A stretch of DNA of 41,860 nucleotides, from the NCBI GenBank assembly GCA_017303485.1, contig JAFLCY010000002.1, positions 56,504-98,363 of the forward strand, in the 5' to 3' direction. The translations under genes and the position numbers were made by a program. The notes below the pieces were generated by a model. The model saw only the letters and a list, made by a program, of their open reading frames with translations. It was not told the DNA's origin and did not search any database. Of this stretch, positions 23,110-31,053 are shown piece by piece. The stretch is from Rhodobacterales bacterium (GTDB lineage: Bacteria; Pseudomonadota; Alphaproteobacteria; Rhodobacterales; Rhodobacteraceae). The number at the start of each line of letters is the position of its first letter. The stretch's first letter is position 1.

Positions 23110-24675
23110 GTGGAGGAAGCCGAGGTCTCAGACAGAGCAGGCGAAGGCCCGTCGCTTGTCCGGGCGGCCGAGTACGTGCGCATGTCCACCGATCATCAGC
23201 GCTACTCGACTGAAAATCAGGCGGCGGCGATTCAGGCCTATGCTGCACGGCGCGGCATGGAGATCGTCCGCACTTACGCCGATGAAGGAAAGAGCGGGCT
23301 GCGGATCGAAGGCCGGGACGCCCTGAAACAGCTGATTGAAACGGTCACGTCTGGACGGCCAGATTTCGATGTCATTCTTGTCTACGACATCAGCCGATGG
23401 GGCCGCTTCCAGGACGCAGACGAAAGCGCTTACTACGAGTACATCTGCCGGCGCGCCGGGATCGACGTCCACTATTGCGCCGAACAGTTTGAAAACGACG
23501 GCAGCCCCATGGCCACGATGTTCAAGGGGTTCAAGCGCGCCATGGCTGGCGAATACAGCCGAGAGCTGTCCAGCAAGGTCTTCGCCGGGCAATGCCGCCT
23601 GATCGAGAAGGGCTTTCGCCAGGGCGGCCCAGCCGGGTTTGGTTTGCGGCGCCTGCTCATCGATCAGCACGGAGTTCCTAAGGCAACGCTAACCCAAGGT
23701 GAACACAAGAGCCTGCAAACCGATCGCGTCGTACTTGTACCGGGTCCCGAGGAAGAAGTTGCCATCGTTCGCGAGGTCTACCGCGCCTTTGTTTCAGACG
23801 GACGAAACGAAGCGCAAATCGCCGATTGCCTGAATGAACGGGGTATCCCGACGGATCGCGGCCGGCCCTGGACGAGAGGTGCCGTCCATCAGTTGCTGAT
23901 CAACGAAAAGTACATCGGAACCAATGTTTGGAATCGGGTTTCCTTCAAGCTCAAGAAGAAGCGCATACGCAACGACCCCGACACCTGGATCCGAGCGCCG
24001 AACAGCTTTCCGGCAATCGTCGATCTGACGCTCTATGAAGCCGCGAACAAGATCATCGCAGAGCGCTCGGCCCACATGTCCGACGCCGAGATGCTCGCTG
24101 CATTGCAAGCGCTGCTGGAACATCAGGGTGCGTTGTCGGGTCTTATTATCGACGAGGCCGACGAAACCCCATCGAGCAGCGCTTACAGCCATCGGTTCGG
24201 CAGCCTGCTCCGGGCCTATCGTCTCGTCGGTTTCCGGCCGCGGCGCGACTATCGTTACATCGAGATCAACCGCGAACTCCGTGGGCTCCATCCCGAAGTC
24301 GTCGATGGAGTGCTGAGTGGGATCTCCGCTGCGGGCGGTGCCGCCACACGAGATGCGACGACCGATCTCGTGACCGTCAATGGCGAGTTTACCCTGTCCC
24401 TCGTCATTGTCCGCTGCACCCGCACTCCGGCCGGATCGCTGCGCTGGCGTGTGCGGTTCGATACGGGGCTCGTACCGGACATCTCCGTTGTCATCCGGAT
24501 GGACGAACTCAACCGGAAGCCTTTCGACTACTTCCTCTTCCCCCTCCTTGACGTTGGCACCGGCAAGCTCCGCTTGGCCGAAGAAAATGGGCTTGCCCTC
24601 GACAGCTACCGTTTTGACAGCCTCGACCCGCTCTATGCACTTACCGAACGCGCATCTCTCAGGGAGGTAGCATGA
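23110..24675 (+). CDS. Large serine recombinase (resolvase plus recombinase domains)
   Basis: At 521 residues from the proposed start, this protein has the N-terminal resolvase domain with the catalytic serine in AAEYVRMSTDHQ. It continues with YADEGKSGLRIEGRDALKQL, the DVILVYDISRWGR strand, and a recombinase domain around LNERGIPTDRGRPWTRGAVH and LINEKYIGTNVWNRV. Such enzymes integrate or excise mobile DNA. I chose GTG 23110 because GGAGG lies nine bases before it; an ATG at 23179 would lose the catalytic strand, and the longer frame back to 22972 has no better start. It overlaps the next gene by four bases. A separate frame from ATG 23031 (MANDAIRASVAPALDDF) overlaps the start and might encode a short leader. 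Confidence 0.92.
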   Translation: MEEAEVSDRAGEGPSLVRAAEYVRMSTDHQRYSTENQAAAIQAYAARRGMEIVRTYADEGKSGLRIEGRDALKQLIETVTSGRPDFDVILVYDISRWGRFQDADESAYYEYICRRAGIDVHYCAEQFENDGSPMATMFKGFKRAMAGEYSRELSSKVFAGQCRLIEKGFRQGGPAGFGLRRLLIDQHGVPKATLTQGEHKSLQTDRVVLVPGPEEEVAIVREVYRAFVSDGRNEAQIADCLNERGIPTDRGRPWTRGAVHQLLINEKYIGTNVWNRVSFKLKKKRIRNDPDTWIRAPNSFPAIVDLTLYEAANKIIAERSAHMSDAEMLAALQALLEHQGALSGLIIDEADETPSSSAYSHRFGSLLRAYRLVGFRPRRDYRYIEINRELRGLHPEVVDGVLSGISAAGGAATRDATTDLVTVNGEFTLSLVIVRCTRTPAGSLRWRVRFDTGLVPDISVVIRMDELNRKPFDYFLFPLLDVGTGKLRLAEENGLALDSYRFDSLDPLYALTERASLREVA

Positions 24676-25568
24676 CTAATCCACCCCGCCCCCAGCACCT
24701 TCAGATGATACGGATTGACCGGGTCGAGGTCCTGAACCCCCGTGCCCGCAACAAACGGCTGCACAAAGAAATCGTTGATAACATCGATGCTGTCGGGCTC
24801 AAGCGACCGGTGACTGTGCGCAGACACGCCGACGAGCCCGACCGCTACGACTTGATTTGCGGCGAAGGACGTCTGGAAGCCTTTAGACTGCTCGGTCAGG
24901 AAAAGATCCCGGCAGTGGTCGTTGAAGCGAAGGAAGCGGACTGCATGGTGATGAGCTTGGTGGAGAACATCGCACGCCGCCAGCATCGCCCGATCGACTT
25001 GATGCTCGAGATCGGCAACCTGCATCAGCGCGGCTACACCGACGTCGCCATTGCCGAGAAGATCGGTTGCACGCAGAGCTGGGTTAACATGATCGTCACG
25101 CTGCTAGAGCGCGGCGAGGAACGGCTAGTGGCCGCGGTCGAAACCGGCCTCATCCCTGTCAGCCTCGCTGTCGATATCGCCCGCGCGAAAGGCGACACCG
25201 TACAGGCGCTTCTGATGGACGCCTATGAGGCCGGCCAGATCAAGGGCAAGAAGCTTGGAAAGATCCGCCGCCTTCTGGACCAGCGGCTTTCACAGAAGAA
25301 GACGCTGCCGGACAGTGGCCTTGGCCGGAGGGGCGGCAGCCGCAAACTCACCCAAGCCGATCTGATGAAGCTCTACCAGCGTGAGGCCGACAAGCAACGC
25401 ATCCTGGTCCGGAAATCCGACGTGACCCAGGCTCGGCTGATCTTCATCGTCGAAGCACTGCGGGATCTGTTGTCGCAGGGGGAGTTCCCGGACCTTCTTC
25501 GCGATGAAGGCCTCATCGATATGCCCAGAGCTCTTGCAGACCGCCTGATGCCGGAGCCAGTCCGATGA
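24672..25568 (+). CDS. ParB/RepB-like protein, first of a coupled pair
   Basis: This 298-residue protein has a ParB N-terminal domain: a strand IDRVEVLNPRARNKRLHKEI, the nucleotide-box-like segment LICGEGRLEAFRLLGQ and the helix MSLVENIARRQHRPID. A helix-turn-helix follows (AIAEKIGCTQSWVNMIVTLL), then a basic linker and a RepB-type C-terminal domain. ParB proteins bind DNA and act as CTP-dependent clamps; those paired with a recombinase lack a ParA partner and have no established partition role. Translation is coupled to the recombinase upstream and the second ParB-like gene downstream by ATGA overlaps, pointing to a three-part machine rather than plasmid partition. Confidence 0.9.
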   Translation: MTNPPRPQHLQMIRIDRVEVLNPRARNKRLHKEIVDNIDAVGLKRPVTVRRHADEPDRYDLICGEGRLEAFRLLGQEKIPAVVVEAKEADCMVMSLVENIARRQHRPIDLMLEIGNLHQRGYTDVAIAEKIGCTQSWVNMIVTLLERGEERLVAAVETGLIPVSLAVDIARAKGDTVQALLMDAYEAGQIKGKKLGKIRRLLDQRLSQKKTLPDSGLGRRGGSRKLTQADLMKLYQREADKQRILVRKSDVTQARLIFIVEALRDLLSQGEFPDLLRDEGLIDMPRALADRLMPEPVR

Positions 25569-26488
25569 GCGCTGATCGCCGTGGAACGAATGCCGTAAAA
25601 CTTGCCTTCGAACCAGACACCGTCGACCTTGCAATCGAACAGCTTGTTCCGCTGAAGGTGCTGCGCCCGGGTGCCAAGGAGAGCAAGAAGTACGCGCAAA
25701 TCCGAGGCTCGGTTAAGGCGATCGGCTTGGTCGAGGCACCGGTCGTGGCACGCAACCCGGACGATGCTGCAAGGTTCTTCCTGCTCGATGGCCACATGCG
25801 GATTGAGGCCTTGAAGGACCTCGGCATCCAGCGTGTGGAATGTCTCGTGTCCACCGATGACGAAACCTACACCTACAACAAACGGGTCAACCGGCTGGCG
25901 GCGGTCCAGGAGCACAGCATGATCAAGCGTGCGATCGCACGCGGTGTGCCGGAAGCAGCGATTGCTGAGGCTCTGGGTCTCAACATAGAGACGATCTTTC
26001 GGAGAACGCGGCTCCTCAACGGGATCTGCCCCGAAGCTGTGGAGGTACTGAAGGACACCTCCGCACCAATGGCAGTGTTCGACATCTTGCGACGGATGGG
26101 GCCGATCCGGCAGGTGGAAGCCGCCGAACTCATGGTAGGTCAGCACAACTACTCGGTCCAATTTGCAAAAGCACTTCTGGCAGCCACGCCTGACACAGCA
26201 CTCGCTGTTCCGCGCCGAAAGCAACCGAAGAGAGATGGTCAAGTCTCCACTGAGCAGATGGCGAAGATGGAGCGCGAGCTGGCGAGCCTGCAGACCCAGG
26301 TGAAATCCTTCGAGGAAACCTACGGTGTCGATACGCTGCACCTGACGGTGGCGCGCGGCTACATCCGAAAGCTTCTCGGCAATCCGAAAGTGGTATCCTG
26401 GCTGGGGCGGCACCGCGGCGAATATCTCGGTGAATTCCGGTCGCTCACGGAATCCGAGGGTGAAGGCGCCGATCGAACGATCGGCTGA
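25565..26488 (+). CDS. ParB/RepB-like protein, second of a coupled pair
   Basis: This 307-residue protein is related in plan to its upstream neighbour but diverged. A ParB-like N-terminal domain (VPLKVLRPGAKESKKYAQI, FLLDGHMRIEALKDLGI) replaces the usual GERR box with DGHMR. A helix-turn-helix follows (AIAEALGLNIETIFRRTRLL). A C-terminal domain (MAKMERELASLQTQVKSFEE, then WLGRHRGEYLGEF) resembles plasmid-partitioning RepB C-termini and may form a coiled-coil dimer. The altered box suggests that nucleotide binding may differ from its partner. It is the last gene of the recombinase cassette. Confidence 0.88.
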   Translation: MSADRRGTNAVKLAFEPDTVDLAIEQLVPLKVLRPGAKESKKYAQIRGSVKAIGLVEAPVVARNPDDAARFFLLDGHMRIEALKDLGIQRVECLVSTDDETYTYNKRVNRLAAVQEHSMIKRAIARGVPEAAIAEALGLNIETIFRRTRLLNGICPEAVEVLKDTSAPMAVFDILRRMGPIRQVEAAELMVGQHNYSVQFAKALLAATPDTALAVPRRKQPKRDGQVSTEQMAKMERELASLQTQVKSFEETYGVDTLHLTVARGYIRKLLGNPKVVSWLGRHRGEYLGEFRSLTESEGEGADRTIG

Positions 26489-26800
26489 AGGCGATGGGGA
26501 CCCGGACCCGACAAGCGCGGGGACCACAGGAGACGCCGCACTGTGGGGCGGATCGAGTGTGGCGATGGGGAGGACGGCGAACCCGTCGGGGCCCATCGAG
26601 CCGACCCAGATGGTCGGCGACGTGCTAGCATGCCTGCCGGCGCGTGGTTGATAGACTTGGGAGGTCGAGAAGCGGGCGCGGCCTCCCACATCTTCCACGG
26701 CTATAGGCGCAATGCTTGCGGGCCGCTGATATCCAGCCAATTCAATCTGCGAGATCGTCTACTTGGGTCAGCATGCGCACACTGACTGATTTTTTCGCGG
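26489..26800. other. Convergent spacer between the recombinase cassette and McrC gene
   Basis: No gene is supported in these 312 bases. A weak hairpin (GGGAGG at 26659-26664 with CCTCCC at 26682-26687) lies between two converging transcripts and could help termination; there is no T-run after it. GC content is high and even. The longer minus-strand frame passing through is a shadow of the ParB-like gene. Confidence 0.4.
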
Positions 26801-28120
26801 TTAGGCAAGCAAGGCCTTCATTGCGTCAGCCTCGTCGACCAAGATCAGGCTCCGCAGTCGACCAAGCATGTCCTTACCGTTCGCCACATCAATGCTTGCC
26901 GTTTCGAGAATAGTGTCGTGGCCAGTGATACGGTTCCGAGCGAGAACGAGCTCTCGGCTACCCAGTCCCGAATGATGAGGATAGAGGAGCGTTAGACGTG
27001 GCGCGCCATATAGCTGAGCATAGGCCATCATCTGATAGACGTCGCCCTGTGAAACCCCTTGCTTCGGATCATCGATCCGGGAAGATATCCGCTTCCATTT
27101 GGTGTCGATCACATGGACCACGGCACCCCCACGTCGGATCAGAATATCTGGTTTAGTCTGGAAAAGACCGCGCTCCGTCCTTTCAGCCGACAAGCAGAAG
27201 AGACGCCCGCCCTGCAGAGAGACGGTCATGCCCGTCCCAGCCAACGCGCGCGAAATCAGGCGTCCAACATACTCCTCAAACAACGTGTTCATCTCGAAGA
27301 GCAGCGCGGTGCCACGGCCAAAACCGTCTGTTGTTGTCTGATACCGGCCCTCCAAGAAAAGCCGTGCCATACTGAGAAGCTCCTGCCAGCGGCGATTGGT
27401 TCTGTCGATTACCACGTCATCCCATCGCAATGCTGCGGGCTCGATGTCCGCGATGTCTGCGTAGACGAAAGCCAGTTCGCGAAGGCGCTGCTGATTTGCC
27501 GTACTCCGTGAGGTACGAGACAGAGACCTAACTGCAGCCTTCATGATCCGATTTAACGCCATGTCCTCCGAAAGGAGATTAAATCGGCATGCGAGGCGAG
27601 ACGCATTCACAGCATTGCGTGTAAATTGCCGAACGACGTCCAACGTGCCCCGCAGGGCGGGTAGATCGTCCTCGTGCTCGATGTAGCGGCGTGGCATTCC
27701 TTTCCGGACAGCTTCGGTAAGCTTGTCGCAAAAGATGCGGATCAAGATTTCGAGCAGGGTCTCCCGCTGCCAGGCCAGGTCAGTTACCGACCCGAGATCC
27801 AGTTTCAGATTCAGTGCAACGGCAAGCATGTGAATTAGTCGCTTTCGGATTGCCGCATTCTGGTTCTCGACTGAGTCGTCGGGCGCGACCTCGATCTTGG
27901 GTAAGATCTCCAGGCTACAATCCTCTGCGGCGAGTATACCGACGACCCCCCGCGCCCGCAGGGCATGCCGGCCATGCTCTAGCACGCCGTTCCCACCTCT
28001 TCCTGAAAACGGCGAGCGTTGCGCCAAGGCCGCTAGCCGATCCGCCAAATGTGCTGGGATCTGGTCCTTGCTATCTCCATAGGTGAGCTTGTCCCATTCA
28101 CGGACAGTGAACGGTTTCAT
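26801..28120 (-). CDS. mcrC: McrC, nuclease subunit of a McrBC-type modification-dependent restriction system
   Basis: This 439-residue protein has the McrC plan: an N-terminal region that contacts the McrB ring, a middle helical section (FCDKLTEAVRKGMPRRYIEHE), and a PD-(D/E)XK nuclease core. The core shows KPDILI (Asp325), HVIDTKWKR (Asp339 and Lys341) and a later QMMAYAQLY, the expected metal and helix residues. In McrBC, the McrB AAA+ ring recognises modified DNA and translocates while McrC cuts. Its ATG overlaps the McrB stop by four bases, giving coupled synthesis in proper ratio. It is the last gene of the three-gene operon. Confidence 0.92.
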   Translation of the reverse strand: MKPFTVREWDKLTYGDSKDQIPAHLADRLAALAQRSPFSGRGGNGVLEHGRHALRARGVVGILAAEDCSLEILPKIEVAPDDSVENQNAAIRKRLIHMLAVALNLKLDLGSVTDLAWQRETLLEILIRIFCDKLTEAVRKGMPRRYIEHEDDLPALRGTLDVVRQFTRNAVNASRLACRFNLLSEDMALNRIMKAAVRSLSRTSRSTANQQRLRELAFVYADIADIEPAALRWDDVVIDRTNRRWQELLSMARLFLEGRYQTTTDGFGRGTALLFEMNTLFEEYVGRLISRALAGTGMTVSLQGGRLFCLSAERTERGLFQTKPDILIRRGGAVVHVIDTKWKRISSRIDDPKQGVSQGDVYQMMAYAQLYGAPRLTLLYPHHSGLGSRELVLARNRITGHDTILETASIDVANGKDMLGRLRSLILVDEADAMKALLA

Positions 28121-31053
28121 GAGGCCTCGAACTCCGAGAAGTCAAACTCCGGCTTCACGCTCCAGCGCAGCTTGGCAACGTTCAGATCGTCCTCAGACAT
28201 ACCATTGGGCGGCGGCAGACTACTGGCTTCAAGGAAGTGTTTCCTGCTCGTTGCCGGCCCGTCGCCCAACACCGCGGCCACCTTGGACCAATCCTCATAG
28301 AAGTACTCTGCCAGAAGCGGGATGACCTTGTGGCGCATCACTTCCTCGACGTCTGACCGTCTACGGCATCCCGTGAAGTATGCATGCCCTATCTGATGCT
28401 CTCGGTCGAACAGATACTCGACACGTTCATTGATCGTGAAGAGAAGCTTCCTGAGATTGATGCCGCCAACATTCTCTGAAAGCACTTTCGGATCGGGCAT
28501 CAACTCTTGAAAACTGAAGCGACGGCGCAATGCAGTGTCGAGCAGAGCAATAGAGCGGTCCGCCGTGTTCATCGTTCCAATGATGTGCAGATTGGAAGGC
28601 ACACCGAACGGCTTCTTTGAGTACGGGAGCTGAACGCGCACCTCGTTCTGCGCCCCCAGGCGCTTGTCTTGTTCCAGCAGCGTAATCAACTCACCGAAGA
28701 CCTTGGAGATGTTGGCGCGGTTGATCTCGTCGATGATTAGAACGTATTGGTTGGAGGGTTTCTCAGAGCCTTTACTAGCCCTATTTTCATCACTCACGTT
28801 AATAGATGGCATCCCACCACCCCGTCTAGAGGTTTCACTTGCCTCTGCCTTGGGAACAAGCCACCCCTGCGCCGGATGACTTGCCCAGCTGGGCATATTG
28901 TGGTTTTCCCACCCCCCCATTGGTTCAATGGCCGCCATCTTCCCAGACTTCACTAGAGCGTCACGGTATTGGTTCAGCGCGAACCCTTGCGGATACCTCT
29001 CAGCCATCTGCTTAGCGACGTCTTGTGCAAGATGCCTAAACGTACTGGAGCGAACTGGCGGCAATTTTCCGACTGTGAAGAGTTCACCTTGTGGTTCCTC
29101 GTCCAAGTCCAACTTGTCCAGATCAACTAACGGCTCCAGATGGATGCCATCTTCAGCAAGAGATTGTGTATCGGAAGGACCGTAGCCATCGCCAAGGGGC
29201 TGTTCTGCACCCCGTTGCCCAGCAGGCGTCGTTGATCTTGTTTTGTTTTGGAACGCAATCTCTTCCAATGCATCCCAGTCGATTTTGTCAGGTGCCAACT
29301 GATACATCGGCTGAAAAGCACTAAAAGTTTGAGGGTAGAACGACGACCTATCTGCCCCTCTCTCGTCACCCCAAATCCAATCAACTTTTCGGGTATGCTG
29401 CCGATCACCTGCATGCGGATGAAATTCATAGTCACCAGCGATGCGTCCCAATGCGACAATACGATTTTTCCCTACGGTGAGGAGAACATAGCTGCCGACA
29501 TCGACTGCGCCTCTAAAATACCAAGTACCGCTTATGTCTGCCGACCGACCGTCAGTTCCTGGATTGCTCTCTAACCAGAGTTGCTTGATCGATTGGAAGT
29601 CCTCGAATTCTGGTGCTGACCAATCAGTGCCCGCGCCGAAACCCCATGATATTTGACGCTGATTCATTGCTGAAGCGAGTTGATCCCGCCAGTCTGAGCC
29701 GATGAGGCTGAGTTTGAAGAGACCTTGGCTCCGGTCCAGATGTTGAGCGTGATCATCATCTCCTTGGTCTAGACGTGCGCGTTCACTGATGCGTTTGAAA
29801 ATTCCGTCGTGAAGCTTTAAATCAAAGCCCCCTCCTGAGCGGACTTCTTCAGGCGTGTTCGTTTCAGCTTCTCCGGCACTGGGCCGAAGGCCTTCAACAA
29901 ACTCTTCGTAAGAAAAGGACTGATGGAAGGTCGTAAATTCGATCCTACCATCATTCACAAGTCGTCGATACTCAGTCATCAGAGCGTCTCGGTCGTTCTC
30001 AAATTCTGCGGTAACATTGTCCCCCAAACAGAGCCGCACCGCCTCCAAAGCCGTACGGTAGGTCTTACCCGTTCCCGGCGGGCCGTAGAGGATCAGGTTC
30101 GTAGCGGACGGCGACTTGATGGGGATTGCTTCTGTCACGGTAGTTGGCTCCGCTCTTGATCCAAGCTGGTAGGTAAATGTGGTCGAGCTACTGGGATTGG
30201 GTTCGGTGTACGTTGGGGCTGGGACTTTGGCCAAATGCTGGAACTTGTCTCCGCCGAGCACCTGGCAAATGTTCGGAAATGCGTCTCTGAGCCCCATGGC
30301 TTGAGCGAGATCGCTGGCGCGTATTGCCACATTGGATGCCCCGCGCTCGCGAGCCGGCTCGATGAAATAGTTCAACGCGCAGACGCGGATCCGATCCGCA
30401 TCGCGCAGAAGGTGCTCGGCTTTCTCGGGTGGAGTGGCCGGCTTGTCGTCCCGATCCACGACAATGAAGCCCGCATTGTGCATTCGTGCGGCCGCGTCGG
30501 CTTTCTGTCCCCAACCACCATTCAGATCGGTCTTTCTCAGAATGTAGCCAACGAGCGGCTTGGTTGGGTAGACACGGTTCTGACGCTCACGCGTCGAACG
30601 CACCCAATAGTCGCGAGGTTCTCCAAACGCGTTGAAAATGTCGCCATTTTCGCCACTGTCACGGTAGCTGTCGTAGGCATCCATGGCCGCTTCAATGGCC
30701 GCGCGCGAGAAGGAAACCTCTGCCTCGCCCGCGTTTCCTTCCGCAGGAATGCCTAGAGCGAGGGCGAGTTCTGGACCAAGTTCATAGCGCACCAGTTTCT
30801 GAGCGCCGTAACGAAGATAGTTCACTTGCCCACCGGACAGCGCCTTGCAGCGCGCCGCGAGGCCATCGATTAGCATGGCACGTGCGACTTCAAGCCACTC
30901 TTCAGTGTGAACAGCATCTGCCGCGAGGTTGCTCGCCCCCTTGGGCTTGATCTTGAAGACCGACCGACCGGTTCCACCGTCTCGGACCGGGCGATAAGCC
31001 GTGCCGTCAACATCATAGAAGACGAGGCGGCGGTCCTGTGTGAGTTGGCTCAT
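28117..31053 (-). CDS. mcrB: McrB-like AAA+ GTPase with EVE-like domain inserted in the motor
   Basis: This 978-residue protein is the motor and recognition subunit of the McrBC-type system. An unusual N-terminal region of about 300 residues precedes the AAA+ core. Walker A is NLILYGPPGTGKTYR near 324-330, followed by FTTFHQSFSYEEFVEGLRP. Walker B is VLIIDEINRANISKVFGEL near 771 and the sensor is IIGTMNTADRS. Between the Walker motifs lies an insert of about 145 residues (roughly 445-590). It contains WYFRGAVDVGSYVLLTVGKN, IVALGRIAGDYEF and HTRKVDW, which fits an EVE/PUA-like modified-base-binding fold. The start is ATG 31053, with GGAGTG before it and an ATGA overlap with the upstream gene. 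Confidence 0.9.
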   Translation of the reverse strand: MSQLTQDRRLVFYDVDGTAYRPVRDGGTGRSVFKIKPKGASNLAADAVHTEEWLEVARAMLIDGLAARCKALSGGQVNYLRYGAQKLVRYELGPELALALGIPAEGNAGEAEVSFSRAAIEAAMDAYDSYRDSGENGDIFNAFGEPRDYWVRSTRERQNRVYPTKPLVGYILRKTDLNGGWGQKADAAARMHNAGFIVVDRDDKPATPPEKAEHLLRDADRIRVCALNYFIEPARERGASNVAIRASDLAQAMGLRDAFPNICQVLGGDKFQHLAKVPAPTYTEPNPSSSTTFTYQLGSRAEPTTVTEAIPIKSPSATNLILYGPPGTGKTYRTALEAVRLCLGDNVTAEFENDRDALMTEYRRLVNDGRIEFTTFHQSFSYEEFVEGLRPSAGEAETNTPEEVRSGGGFDLKLHDGIFKRISERARLDQGDDDHAQHLDRSQGLFKLSLIGSDWRDQLASAMNQRQISWGFGAGTDWSAPEFEDFQSIKQLWLESNPGTDGRSADISGTWYFRGAVDVGSYVLLTVGKNRIVALGRIAGDYEFHPHAGDRQHTRKVDWIWGDERGADRSSFYPQTFSAFQPMYQLAPDKIDWDALEEIAFQNKTRSTTPAGQRGAEQPLGDGYGPSDTQSLAEDGIHLEPLVDLDKLDLDEEPQGELFTVGKLPPVRSSTFRHLAQDVAKQMAERYPQGFALNQYRDALVKSGKMAAIEPMGGWENHNMPSWASHPAQGWLVPKAEASETSRRGGGMPSINVSDENRASKGSEKPSNQYVLIIDEINRANISKVFGELITLLEQDKRLGAQNEVRVQLPYSKKPFGVPSNLHIIGTMNTADRSIALLDTALRRRFSFQELMPDPKVLSENVGGINLRKLLFTINERVEYLFDREHQIGHAYFTGCRRRSDVEEVMRHKVIPLLAEYFYEDWSKVAAVLGDGPATSRKHFLEASSLPPPNGMSEDDLNVAKLRWSVKPEFDFSEFEAS

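Noticed and set aside
25373-26740. Long minus-strand frame (455 codons) opposite the second ParB-like gene
   Set aside because: It is antisense to well-conserved ParB/RepB-like coding sequence and shows no recognisable domain.
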